From Nitrosomonadales bacterium (GTDB taxonomy: Bacteria > Pseudomonadota > Gammaproteobacteria > Burkholderiales > Gallionellaceae), in NCBI GenBank assembly GCA_016208015.1, contig JACQYW010000012.1:248001-312000 (forward strand): a DNA stretch of 64,000 nt, given 5' to 3'. The translations under genes were made by a program, and so were the position numbers. This document shows positions 43,922 through 53,159 of this stretch, piece after piece. Under the pieces are notes generated by a model. It had not been told where the DNA came from, did not search any database, and saw only the letters and a program-made list of their open reading frames with translations. The number at the start of each line of letters is the position of its first letter. The first letter of the stretch is position 1.

Positions 43922-45624
43922 CACAGCGCCTTTACCTGCACCACCGGCTTGCCCTCGGCATCGAGCACGTGCACGGCGCAAGCCAGGCAGGGGTCGAACG
44001 AGTGCACGGTGCGCAGCACTTCCAGCGGACGCTCGGGATCGGCGACAGGGGTGTTCAGCAACGAAGCCTCGTACGGGCCAGGCACGTCGCCTTCGTTGCG
44101 CGGGGCGGCGTTCCAGGTGGTCGGCACCACCGCCTGGTAGTTGGTGATCTTGCCGTCGTCGATGACGACCCAGTGAGACAGCACGCCGCGCGGGGCTTCG
44201 TGGAAACCGACGCCGTTGACTTCTCCCTTGGGGAACACCGGCTTGTTGAAGGTGTCGGTGTCGCCCTTGGCGATGTTGTTCACCAGCAGGTTCCACTGGT
44301 TCGCCAGTTCGTCCACCTGCACCGCGCAGGAAACTGCGCGCGCGGCATGACGGCCGATGGTGGAATGCACGGCGGACAGCGGGATCTTGGTCTTGGCCAG
44401 CGAGCCTGCGGTATCCAGCACGCCGGTCAGGTACTTCAGCGTCGGCGCATGGCCCTGCGCCGCCATCGCCAGCACGCGCGACAGCGGGCCGACCTGGGCC
44501 GGGTTGCCGTAGAACGTGGGCGACTTCACCCAGGAATATTTGCCGTCGTCCTGGAAGTCGGTGTAGTTCGGCACGGTCTCGCCCTTGTACGGGTGCAGCG
44601 CGCCCTTGCCGCCCTTGTACCAGGAGTGCTTCACGCTCTCCTGCACGCCGTCGCGGAAATACTGGTCGTTGAACGACTTGATCGGTTTGATCCCGGCCAA
44701 GTCGCCGCCCTTGAGGTAACCGCCGGGCAGGGCGAACTTGGTGCCCTTGGTGTCGAGCGGCAGATCGGGCACCGACAGGTAATCCATCACGCCCGCGCCG
44801 ATCACGGTCCAGTCGGAATAGAACGCGCCGATCGCGGCCACATCCACCAGATACACGTTCTTGACGAAGTCGTTGAGCTTGTCGATCCACTCTTTGATCG
44901 CCATCAGACGTTCGACGGTCAGCACCGATTGCGAATCCAGCGCGATGGGGTTGGAGACGCCGCCGACGGCCATGTTCTGGATGTGCGGCGATTTGGAACC
45001 GAGGATGCTCACGATCTTGCTGGCGTAACGCTGGATCTCCAGCGCCTGCAGATAGTGGGTCACGGCCAGCAGGTTCACTTCCGGCGGCAGCTTCATCGCC
45101 GGGTGGCCCCAGTAGCCGTTGGTGAAGATGCCGAGCTGGCCGGTGCCGACGAAGCCGCTGAGCCGTTCTTTCACCTTGGTGAACTCCTGTTTGCTGTTGC
45201 CGCTCCAGCTCGACAGCCCGCCCGCGAGTTGCGCGGTCTTGCCCGGATCGGCCTTGAGTGCGGAAACCACATCCACCCAGTCCAGCGCCGAGAGGTGATA
45301 GAAGTGCACGATGTGGTCGTGGATGGCGTGCGCGGTGATGATCAGGTTGCGGATGTACTGCGCGTTGAGCGGCACTTCCATCTGCAGCGCATTCTCGACC
45401 GCGCGCACCGAGGCGACCGCATGCACCGTGGTACACACGCCGCAGATACGCTGGGTGATCGCCCAGGCGTCGCGCGCATCATGGCCGAGCAGGATCTGCT
45501 CGACGCCGCGCCACATCTGGCCGGAGGCCCATGCCTTGGAAACTTTGCCATTGTTCACTTCGCAGTCGACGCGCAGGTGGCCTTCGATGCGGGTGATCGG
45601 ATCGATCGTGATTCTTTTGCTCAT
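43921..45624 (-). CDS. hybC: [NiFe] hydrogenase large subunit (HybC-type)
   Basis: The 567-residue protein holds the two CxxC nickel-binding motifs, RICGVCTTVHA near residue 60 and DPCLACAVHVL near the C-terminus. The 15 residues after the conserved His (starting VLDAEGKP) are the peptide removed by the protease encoded next. Length and the hybOABC gene order indicate a group 1 membrane-bound uptake hydrogenase of the Hyb type, oxidising H2 on the periplasmic side. Confidence 0.97.
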   Translation of the reverse strand: MSKRITIDPITRIEGHLRVDCEVNNGKVSKAWASGQMWRGVEQILLGHDARDAWAITQRICGVCTTVHAVASVRAVENALQMEVPLNAQYIRNLIITAHAIHDHIVHFYHLSALDWVDVVSALKADPGKTAQLAGGLSSWSGNSKQEFTKVKERLSGFVGTGQLGIFTNGYWGHPAMKLPPEVNLLAVTHYLQALEIQRYASKIVSILGSKSPHIQNMAVGGVSNPIALDSQSVLTVERLMAIKEWIDKLNDFVKNVYLVDVAAIGAFYSDWTVIGAGVMDYLSVPDLPLDTKGTKFALPGGYLKGGDLAGIKPIKSFNDQYFRDGVQESVKHSWYKGGKGALHPYKGETVPNYTDFQDDGKYSWVKSPTFYGNPAQVGPLSRVLAMAAQGHAPTLKYLTGVLDTAGSLAKTKIPLSAVHSTIGRHAARAVSCAVQVDELANQWNLLVNNIAKGDTDTFNKPVFPKGEVNGVGFHEAPRGVLSHWVVIDDGKITNYQAVVPTTWNAAPRNEGDVPGPYEASLLNTPVADPERPLEVLRTVHSFDPCLACAVHVLDAEGKPVVQVKAL

Positions 45625-45646
45625 TTAATTTCTCCCGGTGATTCTG

Positions 45647-46822
45647 TTATTTGTTGGCTGCAACGGCAGCCGCTTCGGAATTCCCCGACATGATCGGCAG
45701 GTAACGCACCAGCACGATGTAGCCGAGTATCTCCAGCGCGATCATGCCGATGGAGACCATGATCTCGGAGACGGAAGGGAAGTAGTGCCAGCCCGGGCCG
45801 GTTTCGTAACCGACCAGGAAGGAATTGATGCGCAGCAGGAAACCCGCCAGCATCAGGCAACTTGCCGCGATGAACAGCTTGGCCGGATGCTTGCGCGACT
45901 TGGCATTGGACAGGATCACCAGCGGGGCGACGAACAGCGCCGTCTCGATCCAGAACATGAAAGCCTCGATGCCGTGTTCGAACATGCTGACCAGCGCGCC
46001 GCGCACCGCCAGATCGGCGAAGCGGACGACCAGATAGGCGATCAGCATGCCGAGCATCACCTTGGACAGTTTGCCGAGCAGGTGCATCTCCAGCGGACGC
46101 CTGAAGCCGGATGACGACAGGCAGGCTTCGAAGATGACGATGGCGAAACCGATGGTGAGCGCCGTCATCAGATACAGCAGTGGCAGCATGAGGCTCTGCC
46201 ACAGCGGATGCACCTGGTAGCCGAACACCACCAGCAGCGAACCGAGCGAGGACTGGTGCATGGAGGGCAGCAGCGTGCCGAGCGCGATGATGATGAACAG
46301 CAGCTTGTTGAGTTTCTTCTTCACGTCCTTCATGCCGAACTTCTCGAGGAAGGCGGGCGAGAACTCGATCCACATCACGATGATGTAGGCCGTGATACAC
46401 ACCGCCACTTCGAACATCACCGAATTGACCTGGGCATAGCCGGGCCAGAAAATGTGCCAGAAGTTCCAGTAGCGGCCGAGGTCGAAGATAACCCCGGCAC
46501 CGGCCAGCGTGTAGCCGAACAAACTGGCCAGCAGCGCGGGTCGCACCATCGGGTGGTATTCGCCCTTGTTGAAGATATACACCAGCAGTGCCACGGAATA
46601 GCCGCCGCAGGCGAAGGCGGAACCGATCACCACGTCGTACACCACCCAGATTCCCCAGGTGTAGCCGTCGTTGATATTGGTGACCGCGCCGAGCCCGAAT
46701 AAGAAACGCACCAGAAGGATGACGCCGGCGATGGCTACCAGCGCCGCCAGTATCTGCGTGGCCGGTGTCCACAGTGGTCCGCCGAGCGGTGCGGGAGCGG
46801 GATGGTTATGGGATGCAGACAT
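45647..46822 (-). CDS. hybB: HybB, NrfD-like membrane subunit of hydrogenase
   Basis: Start at the Met giving MSASHNHPAPAPLGG behind AAGGAGATC. The 391-residue protein is an NrfD/HybB-family polytopic membrane protein with about ten hydrophobic segments and no haem-binding pattern. It links electrons from HybA to the quinone pool. It replaces the cytochrome b subunit used by other uptake hydrogenases. Confidence 0.93.
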   Translation of the reverse strand: MSASHNHPAPAPLGGPLWTPATQILAALVAIAGVILLVRFLFGLGAVTNINDGYTWGIWVVYDVVIGSAFACGGYSVALLVYIFNKGEYHPMVRPALLASLFGYTLAGAGVIFDLGRYWNFWHIFWPGYAQVNSVMFEVAVCITAYIIVMWIEFSPAFLEKFGMKDVKKKLNKLLFIIIALGTLLPSMHQSSLGSLLVVFGYQVHPLWQSLMLPLLYLMTALTIGFAIVIFEACLSSSGFRRPLEMHLLGKLSKVMLGMLIAYLVVRFADLAVRGALVSMFEHGIEAFMFWIETALFVAPLVILSNAKSRKHPAKLFIAASCLMLAGFLLRINSFLVGYETGPGWHYFPSVSEIMVSIGMIALEILGYIVLVRYLPIMSGNSEAAAVAANK

Positions 46823-46832
46823 CTTGATCTCC

Positions 46833-47810
46833 TTATTTTTTCTCGTCGTCGGCGTCATCGTCGTGCTTGACGTTGCGCTTGGCGACAAAGGTCAACACAC
46901 CGAGGAAAGCCAGCGGCGCGATGAGGCCGCCGTACAGGGTGTGCTGCATGGTCTCGGAGGTGGCTGCGTAGGAACGTTCCGGCAACTTTGGCATGCCCAG
47001 TTTCTCGAACGGCACGGCAGAGAGTTTCAGCATCTGCGTGCCGCCGACTTCCTTGTCGCCGTAGATCTGCGGCAGGTACTTCGCCGCCCTGGCGGTGTGC
47101 GGGGACTGGTCGTGCGTGTTGAGGTTGCCGCGCTGGAACTGCGTCTCTTCGCCGGGCTTCAGCGCGATGCGGCGCTTGGCCTCGGCATGCAGGTCCTTCA
47201 CCTTGCCGTACAGCGTGGCGCCGGTCGGGCACACTTCCGCGCAGGCGGCATATTTGCCTTCGCCGATGCGGTGGCGGCACAACTGGCACTTGCTGATCTG
47301 CGGCAGCGCCTTGTCATACTGGAAGCGCGGCACACCGAACGGGCAGGCCGCGACGCAGTAGCGGCAGCCGATGCAGGCGTCCTTGTCGTAACCGACGATG
47401 CCGGTGACCGGGTCCTTGGTCATCGCCGACACCGGACAGGCCGACACGCACGAGGGATCGACGCAATGCAGGCAGGACACTTTCATGTAGGCGAAACCGT
47501 CCTTCTCGCTGTCCTTGGTTTCGCTGTTGCCGTCCTGGTAGACCTTGATGACGTTGAGCGTCTTGCCGGAGATGTCGAGCGGGGTGTCCCACAATTGCTC
47601 CTCGGTGGAGAACTCCGGAGGCATGTCGTTGACCTCCTTGCAGGCGGAGACGCAGGCCTTGCAGCCGATGCACAGGGTGCTGTCGTACAGCAGTCCCAGC
47701 GCCTCCTCCGGCATGGTCTTGTTCTCGCGCGCCTCGGCGGGCGCTGCTGTTGCAAGCATCGCGCCCCCGGCCAGCGCTCCTTTGAGGAAATCGCGCCGGC
47801 TGATGCTCAT
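46833..47810 (-). CDS. hybA: HybA, periplasmic ferredoxin-like subunit of hydrogenase
   Basis: The 325-residue protein starts with a Tat signal (SRRDFLKGALAGGAMLATAA), has four [4Fe-4S] cysteine groups (CIGCKACVSACKE, CLHCVDPSCVSACP, CIGCRYCVAACP, CQLCRHR...CAEVCP) and a C-terminal membrane anchor (LYGGLIAPLAFLGVLTFVA) with a Lys/Asp-rich tail. It carries electrons from HybOC to HybB. The ATG overlaps the hybO stop. Confidence 0.95.
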   Translation of the reverse strand: MSISRRDFLKGALAGGAMLATAAPAEARENKTMPEEALGLLYDSTLCIGCKACVSACKEVNDMPPEFSTEEQLWDTPLDISGKTLNVIKVYQDGNSETKDSEKDGFAYMKVSCLHCVDPSCVSACPVSAMTKDPVTGIVGYDKDACIGCRYCVAACPFGVPRFQYDKALPQISKCQLCRHRIGEGKYAACAEVCPTGATLYGKVKDLHAEAKRRIALKPGEETQFQRGNLNTHDQSPHTARAAKYLPQIYGDKEVGGTQMLKLSAVPFEKLGMPKLPERSYAATSETMQHTLYGGLIAPLAFLGVLTFVAKRNVKHDDDADDEKK

Positions 47811-48958
47811 GATGGTTTCCTTTCCTCTGGTTTGCCCTCGTCGAGGGGCACGTTCTTGCCGAGGTTCTTCGCCATCTGCGCACCGGCTCCGAATGCCGCT
47901 CCGGCCACGGCCGCGGTCAGCACCGCAGCGCCGATGGTGGCGCCCACGCCCTGTTCTTCGACGATGCGCGGGAAGCCGACCGGCGGACGCATGGTCTTCA
48001 GATCGGCCAATGCATGGATGGGCTTGGTGAAGGCGATGCCTTTCTCGGTGCAACCGATGCAGGGGTGACCGGTGCCGACCGGCCAGCTCGCGTTGCCGAC
48101 GTCGCCGAACAGGATCGCCGGGCAGTTGGCATAAGTCTCCGGCCCTTTGCAGCCGAGCTTGTACAGGCACCAGCCTTGTTTGTGTCCGGCGTCGCCGAAC
48201 TCCATCGCGAAACGGCCCGCGTCGAAGTGCGGACGGCGCTCACAGTTCTCGTGGATGAGGCGCGAGTAGGCGAACTTGGGACGGCCGATGTCGTCCACGT
48301 CCGGCAGTTTGCCGAAGGTGAGGAAGTGCACGACGGTGGAAAGGAAGTTGTACGGGTTGGGCGGACAGCCGGGGATGTTGGGGATGACTTTGCCGAGCAC
48401 TTCGCCCGCGCTCGCAGCACCCGTGGGGTTGGGCGGCGTCGCGGGCATGCCGCCCCACGATGCGCAACTGCCGATGGCGATGACCGCGGCCGCATCGGCC
48501 GCGCATTCCTTCAGCATCTCGATGGCGGTCTGGCCGCCGACTTTGCAGTAGATGCCGTTGTCCTTGGTCGGGATCGCGCCTTCGACCACCAGGATGTACT
48601 TACCCTTGTTGGCCTTCATCGCGGCGCGGCGTGCGGCTTCGGCTTGGTGGCCGGCGGCGGCGAACAAGGTCTCGTGGTAATCGAGCGAGATGATGTCGAG
48701 GATGAGTTTTTCCAAGGTGGGATGCTCGGCGCGCAGCAGCGATTCGGTGCAGCCGGTACATTCTTGGAAGTGCAGCCAGATCACCGACGGTCGTTTCTTG
48801 GTGGCGACGGCCTTGGCCATCGCGGCGACCGCATCGTTGGGTAATCCCATGGTGGCCGCCATCGCGGCGATCAGTTGCAGGAAGCTGCGGCGGGAGAGCC
48901 CTAACCGTTTTTCCAGTGCTGCCATGGATTCATCGTTTTCAATGGTGTTCTCTTCCAT
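47807..48958 (-). CDS. hybO: [NiFe] hydrogenase small subunit (HybO-type)
   Basis: Start at 48958 behind AGGGAAGAGG. The 383-residue protein has a Tat motif (SRRSFLQLIAAMAATMG), the proximal cluster motif ECTGCTESLLRA, further cysteines for the other clusters (CASWGG, NCERRPHFDAG, CKGPETYANCP, HPCIGCTEKG) and a C-terminal membrane helix (IGAAVLTAAVAGAAFGAG). It forms the H2-oxidising dimer with HybC and is exported by Tat together with it. First gene of the operon. Confidence 0.96.
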   Translation of the reverse strand: MEENTIENDESMAALEKRLGLSRRSFLQLIAAMAATMGLPNDAVAAMAKAVATKKRPSVIWLHFQECTGCTESLLRAEHPTLEKLILDIISLDYHETLFAAAGHQAEAARRAAMKANKGKYILVVEGAIPTKDNGIYCKVGGQTAIEMLKECAADAAAVIAIGSCASWGGMPATPPNPTGAASAGEVLGKVIPNIPGCPPNPYNFLSTVVHFLTFGKLPDVDDIGRPKFAYSRLIHENCERRPHFDAGRFAMEFGDAGHKQGWCLYKLGCKGPETYANCPAILFGDVGNASWPVGTGHPCIGCTEKGIAFTKPIHALADLKTMRPPVGFPRIVEEQGVGATIGAAVLTAAVAGAAFGAGAQMAKNLGKNVPLDEGKPEERKPS

Positions 48959-49042
48959 ATCCTCTTCCCTTTTTATTGTCTGCAATGCAAATAACCAGTC
49001 CAAAATTGCATGAAATTGCCTTCATAAAACTGCGTTGCAATA

Positions 49043-49060
49043 AACAATTACCATGCCACC
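49043..49060 (-). promoter_or_regulatory. Candidate sigma54 (-24/-12) promoter for hybO
   Basis: On the minus strand the bases read GGTGGCATGGTAATTGTT: a TGGCAT -24 element and TTGT at the -12 place, with GG-N10-GT instead of the ideal GG-N10-GC. Transcription would begin about 70 bases before the hybO start. Many uptake hydrogenase operons use sigma54. The one mismatch at the -12 dinucleotide lowers confidence. Confidence 0.4.
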
Positions 49061-49090
49061 TTACCGATGGTGTGGTTAAACAAAGGTTTA

Positions 49091-49118
49091 ATGTAAAAAT
49101 TGTGTGAAATTTTTACAT
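49091..49118. promoter_or_regulatory. Perfect 10-bp inverted repeat upstream of hybO
   Basis: ATGTAAAAAT (49091-49100) and ATTTTTACAT (49109-49118) are exact reverse complements around an 8-base spacer. The site is about 30-60 bases upstream of the candidate sigma54 promoter, so it could be an activator site for the hydrogenase operon. No T-run or stable GC stem makes a terminator less likely. Confidence 0.55.
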
Positions 49119-49438
49119 CTGGAAGTAAAGCGAGTGCGCAGTAATGTTTTGCAACTGGAAAGGAGCTTTGCACTTATGGTGAGAGGCGTCGCCGATTGAA
49201 AAATGCCCGCAGGCGGAACAACTGGCTGCGCCGGAGGGATGCGAGCGCCAGTTCGAGGCAGCGCAATTCGCAGGCAACAGCAGGAAAAGCAACAGGAAGC
49301 AGCGAAAGAAGAAGAGCCGCAGCAGTCGCCGGGATAGGATGGTCGGCTACACCGACAGCGTCAGCAAAAGCGACGGCGAGTGGATGGTGGAGAAGAGCAG
49401 CGGCCCGGTAAGCTTGCTCTAGTTGAGCCGAGCCGCCC
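49119..49438. other. Region without a supported gene, possible gene remnant
   Basis: Between the inverted repeat and the next gene there is an open but start-less plus-strand frame from about 49176 to 49422. It ends with the ordinary-looking DRMVGYTDSVSKSDGEWM after a Lys/Arg/Ser-rich low-complexity stretch. It might be the tail of a decayed gene; overlapping frames on both strands are equally long and none has a ribosome binding site that fits. Confidence 0.3.
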
Positions 49439-50353
49439 TCAGATCGGGCAGCTCTGCACCCCACGCAGGAACTTCAGATATTCCTCCACGCGTTCGGTCA
49501 GCTTCTCCGGTTCGTTGACGATGTCGTGCGAGAGCGTGAACAGCGGATACGCGCGCCAATCGAACACCTGATATTTCTCCACCATGCGCAAGGTATGCAC
49601 GCCCTCGCCGGCGATATCGTCCCACTCGCCGCGCACCAGTTTGCAGCCGAGTTCATGGTGATGCGAATCCTCGCTGGTGCCGGTGGTCATCAGGTCGCCG
49701 AGCCCGGCGTAGCTGTACGGCGTGTGCGCCTGGCCGCCGAACGATTGCACGATGCCCGAGAGTTCGGCGATGGCCGCGACCATCAGGTGGCCGCGCATGT
49801 TCTTGCCCAGCTTCAGTTCGTCCGCCACGCCGAACATGATGGCGTAGACGTTCTTCAATATCACCGACCAGCTGCGACCGTGCAGGTCGCTCGCCTGCTG
49901 GCACACCAGCGTGCTGCCGCGGAACAGGTTGTTCATCACGTCGAAATCGGCCGCATCTGAAAGCACCGCGTCGGCGAACGCAAGGCGGCCCGCGCGTATC
50001 TCTTCCGAGATCATCGGGCCGTAGATCACGCCGTAGTGGTGCTTGCCCTTGAACGCGCTTTCGAACACCTGCGCCGCAGTGCGACCGGATTCATCCAGTC
50101 CCTTGGCGATGGAAAGACACACACTGCCAGCGGCCAGATGCGGTGCTATGCGGCTGGCGATCTCATGGTGCGGATTCACCGGCAGGCAGAACAGCACCAC
50201 CTGCGCCTCGGCGACTTCGCCCTCCAGCTTGCGATGTCTGCCCCGCACGACCTCGCCCATGTTCCAGATGCGCACATCGTGCCGCGTCCCCAACAGGTAT
50301 TCCATGGCATGTCCCATCTCGCCATAGCCCAGGATCAACACGCGTAGTTTCAT
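49439..50353 (-). CDS. Glycerol-3-phosphate dehydrogenase-like NAD(P)-binding protein
   Basis: The 304-residue protein has an N-terminal Rossmann motif (LRVLILGYGEMGHAMEYLLG) and a C-terminal helical domain with NVYAIMFGVADELKLGKN and AGLGDLMTT, which resembles GpsA (NxxA...G and GLGDL motifs). It is shorter and more divergent than GpsA itself, so the substrate is uncertain. It is on the same strand as the hyb operon but separated from it by a 480-bp region that includes the hybO promoter. Confidence 0.7.
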   Translation of the reverse strand: MKLRVLILGYGEMGHAMEYLLGTRHDVRIWNMGEVVRGRHRKLEGEVAEAQVVLFCLPVNPHHEIASRIAPHLAAGSVCLSIAKGLDESGRTAAQVFESAFKGKHHYGVIYGPMISEEIRAGRLAFADAVLSDAADFDVMNNLFRGSTLVCQQASDLHGRSWSVILKNVYAIMFGVADELKLGKNMRGHLMVAAIAELSGIVQSFGGQAHTPYSYAGLGDLMTTGTSEDSHHHELGCKLVRGEWDDIAGEGVHTLRMVEKYQVFDWRAYPLFTLSHDIVNEPEKLTERVEEYLKFLRGVQSCPI

Positions 50354-50534
50354 ATCTGCCCCCGATCAAGATAGACGGACGATAACCCAAAACGGAAGCG
50401 CCTGTGTAGCCCGATTCGCCGGAGTCCGAACCTGGCTGAATCAGCTTCGGACGACTGTTGTTTTTCCCCCGTGGTGCCCCGGCAAATCCTTGTTATCATG
50501 TGCCCGTTGAGCAGCAATTCCAGGGGCAGAACCG

Positions 50535-51209
50535 ATGAGTGACCAATACAACCAACCCGATATCCAGGACCGGCAACTGCTGCCAGCTCGGCCCAAAGTG
50601 AGCATATCGAAAGAGATCGGCGAAGCGGTCATCACCGAAACGATCTTCGGCAAGGCCAAGGTGCGCATCATCCGCAAGAACGACAAGTTCCACCGTGCCA
50701 TGTGGTTGCTGGCGCTAGTGGGTGTCGGCATCGTTGCAGCTGCCACCTGGCAGGGCTGGGTCGCCTCGCAACGAAGCGAAGCCGTGCCGGAAGTCGTTCC
50801 GGCAGTAACTCCGGGCGCCGATGTGGCGGAAGCTGCACCTGCCTCTCAGGCCGAGGCATGGCCCACGTTGGAGAGTGCGCAACCGGTCCTCCCGTCGCAA
50901 ACCGCCATCGTCAACCCGATGGCTGTCCAGCAGAGTTCGGCGCCAGTTGCCGTTACACCTGTGAAGCCGACGCTTGCGCCAAGACCCGTGACCGTCAAAC
51001 CGCAATCGGCGACGCAGCCGACCGGCATATTGGCAGCGCCGCAATTTGCCACGGCGCTGCCGCCCAAACCGGTGTTTGCCAAGCCACCCAAACCGGCGGC
51101 CGCGGCAACAACGGCCAGCAGTCCAGCAATCGCAATGCCGCTGTCCTCACCGTTGGCCCAAGAGGCCGCCCCGGCAACAGTCGAGCCGACCACCCCGCAA
51201 GCTAAATAA
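50535..51209 (+). CDS. Single-span membrane protein with Pro/Ala-rich tail
   Basis: The 224-residue protein has a cytoplasmic N-terminus of about 55 residues, one membrane segment (MWLLALVGVGIVAAATW, residues about 56-72) and a long low-complexity Pro/Ala/Thr/Val tail that would lie in the periplasm. No enzyme motif is seen. It is likely cotranscribed with the coiled-coil gene that follows 20 bases later. Confidence 0.65.
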   Translation: MSDQYNQPDIQDRQLLPARPKVSISKEIGEAVITETIFGKAKVRIIRKNDKFHRAMWLLALVGVGIVAAATWQGWVASQRSEAVPEVVPAVTPGADVAEAAPASQAEAWPTLESAQPVLPSQTAIVNPMAVQQSSAPVAVTPVKPTLAPRPVTVKPQSATQPTGILAAPQFATALPPKPVFAKPPKPAAAATTASSPAIAMPLSSPLAQEAAPATVEPTTPQAK

Positions 51210-51229
51210 CCGAGACACTATCCGACATC

Positions 51230-51769
51230 ATGGACACGAAGATGGACAAGACCGTAAAGATCCCCGTCTATAACGACGCGGCAAGGGTCGAGGAAACGCA
51301 AGACAGATCCGCGAAGGATCGCGACCTCTCTTTTGATCTGGCAAAGAAGGAAGCGTTGCTGGAGGACGAGAAGAGCAAATCGCTCGACCTGCTGAAGACC
51401 ATCGTGCAGTTGCGCGAAAGTCTCAAGCAGGAACAGGTAAAGACCACCGACATCGTCAAGAAAGCGGCCGATCTGGAAGCGAACGCCAAGGAATCCAGGA
51501 TGCTGGCGGAGAAAGAACTTGCCAGAAAGACCGCGCAGCTTGAAGAAGAGAAGAAACAATCGCTCGAATTCATGCGCAACATCGAGCAACTCAAGGAAAG
51601 TATCAAGCACGAACAGGCGAAGAAGACCTACGCGGCAGACCACACCGCCGAACTGGAAGCCAGGGCCAAGGAGATCGCCGCGCTGGAAGCCAAAGTGAAA
51701 GACCTGACCGCGACCCTTGGCAAGATCGCCAGCATCGCCGAAGCGGGCAAGATGGTGGGTGGAAGCTGA
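51230..51769 (+). CDS. Coiled-coil protein
   Basis: The 179-residue protein is almost entirely charged heptad-like sequence (residues about 30-170), rich in Lys, Glu and Leu. It contains an internal near-repeat: ESLKQEQVKTTDIVKKAADLEANAKE resembles ESIKHEQAKKTYAADHTAELEARAKE about 60 residues later. There is no signal peptide. A cytoplasmic scaffold or filament role is possible; no function is assigned. Confidence 0.7.
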   Translation: MDTKMDKTVKIPVYNDAARVEETQDRSAKDRDLSFDLAKKEALLEDEKSKSLDLLKTIVQLRESLKQEQVKTTDIVKKAADLEANAKESRMLAEKELARKTAQLEEEKKQSLEFMRNIEQLKESIKHEQAKKTYAADHTAELEARAKEIAALEAKVKDLTATLGKIASIAEAGKMVGGS

Positions 51770-52182
51770 TCCTTTCATTGTGCGCAGCCGCTGGCGCCTC
51801 TGCCATCACCTCTACCACCGCGCTACAAAAGACCTCCTTGGTCCGGCCTGCCTTCCCAGTGCCCGAGCGGTGAGGAATCCCACAACATGTAGCAGATCGA
51901 AGTGCCAGCCGTTTGTCATAGCTGGGCGGCTCGTCCCGAACGGATGGCATATGAGGATCTTCTTCCGTGAAAATGCGGGTTTCCCATTGTCCGTGTTCGT
52001 GCCGCACGAACAACCCGCCGACAGTCCCCTGGGTGCGGATACTGTTCTGGAAAATCGCGAGCTTGCTCAACTCTTTGTCTTGTGTCTAGAATGGCTCAGG
52101 CACATCAAGATGCCATGGCCACTACGAGGAAGAACAGGCGCAAATCGTATTTCGTGAACATGATCGATATCGGGAGGCAGTT
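51770..52182. other. 413-bp stretch without a convincing gene
   Basis: Frames are open on both strands (plus 51717-52157 and minus 51603-52070), but both overlap the coiled-coil gene, lack a good ribosome binding site and have compositions unlike the real genes. No terminator hairpin or repeat stands out. Base composition is less GC-rich than the surrounding genes. Confidence 0.4.
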
Positions 52183-52374
52183 ATGGGTCAAAGCATCGAA
52201 ACAAAGTCGAATGAGAAGCAGAATGACGTCAGCAAATGCCGCGTGCGCAGGTTGGAGAACGGCATGGGTATCTGCCTGATGAAGCCGCAATGCGAGTATG
52301 CGCTTCCATTCGGCAACGTCTGCGGGCATCCCCTGGCCAGCCAGATCGCCGCCGGCGAACATCCTCCCCACTAG
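52183..52374 (+). CDS. Small four-cysteine protein
   Basis: The 63-residue protein follows a GGGAGG ribosome binding site. Four cysteines (KCRVRR, GICLMKPQCEYAL, NVCGHPL) and a closing His-rich end could bind zinc. It may be a small metal-binding protein; no family is recognised. It is not shadowed by any better gene on the opposite strand. Confidence 0.5.
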   Translation: MGQSIETKSNEKQNDVSKCRVRRLENGMGICLMKPQCEYALPFGNVCGHPLASQIAAGEHPPH

Positions 52375-52401
52375 CAGGAGGGAGCTCCCCCGAGTCCGCC
52401 T

Positions 52402-53088
52402 TCAGAACCGCAACTCCAGCGCCTTGCACAGGAAGCGCATGTAAGGGGCTGCCTGACGGAAACGCTCCACCACCTGCGCGCGCAGCTTGGCCGAAGTCAC
52501 CGTAGCCTCGTTTAGCGGCGCGAGGCAAATGAAGTCCTTGCGTTTCAGGTCTTCCACCAGCGGATGGTCTTTGGCGAAGCCACGCGGCGCGTTGGCGAGC
52601 GAATCGCCTTCCAGCGTGAAATGCTTGCGGAAGGTTTTGTCGTCGCGTGCCGCCAGCCAGGTATCGCCGTTCTGCGCGATGGCCTCGCGTATCTTGAACA
52701 GCGCATCCGCATCGGGATGCCACAAGCCGATGCCGACGAAGCACTCGCCCGGCTCGACGTGCAGGTAATAGCCCGGCGCATGGATATCCTTGCCCACCTC
52801 GTGGCGGAACTGTATGCCGATGTTGGTTTTGTACGGCGTCTTGTCGCGGCTGAAGCGCGTATCGCGGTAGATGCGCATCAGCGAGCCTCCCACCTTCTTC
52901 GGCTGCGCGAGGAAATGCCGCGAGATGGCGGGCATCTCGTCCGACATGCCGCTGATGAAGTCGAGCGCGGGCGTACGCACGAAGTCCTCGTATTCCTGCT
53001 GATGCGCCTCGAACCATGCTCGCTCGTTGTTCTCGGCCAGCGCAGAGAGGAAAGCGAAGGTCTGCTTGCTGAAGTAACGCTCAGTCAT
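52402..53088 (-). CDS. DUF2461 family protein
   Basis: The 228-residue protein has the DUF2461 pattern: FLSALAENNERAWFEAHQQEYE near the start, MRIYRDTRFSRDKTPYKTNIG in the middle and GYYLHVEPGECFVGIGLW after it. The family is of unknown function. It is likely cytoplasmic. A 71-base gap separates it from the oxidoreductase gene upstream on the same strand. Confidence 0.9.
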   Translation of the reverse strand: MTERYFSKQTFAFLSALAENNERAWFEAHQQEYEDFVRTPALDFISGMSDEMPAISRHFLAQPKKVGGSLMRIYRDTRFSRDKTPYKTNIGIQFRHEVGKDIHAPGYYLHVEPGECFVGIGLWHPDADALFKIREAIAQNGDTWLAARDDKTFRKHFTLEGDSLANAPRGFAKDHPLVEDLKRKDFICLAPLNEATVTSAKLRAQVVERFRQAAPYMRFLCKALELRF

Positions 53089-53159
53089 GTGTCTGCTCCT
53101 TGAACAATGCCGCCAACGCTTCGCCCGGTTCCTCGGGAATGAAACGTCCCCGGTCTTCC

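Noticed and set aside
49196..49411. 71-codon plus-strand frame upstream of the GpsA-like gene
   Set aside because: Arg/Ala-rich composition, no ribosome binding site, and a competing frame in the same place.
51603..52070. Minus-strand 155-codon frame in the gap after the coiled-coil gene
   Set aside because: It overlaps the coiled-coil gene, has a biased Arg/Pro/Ser/Trp C-terminus typical of a shadow, and no good ribosome binding site.
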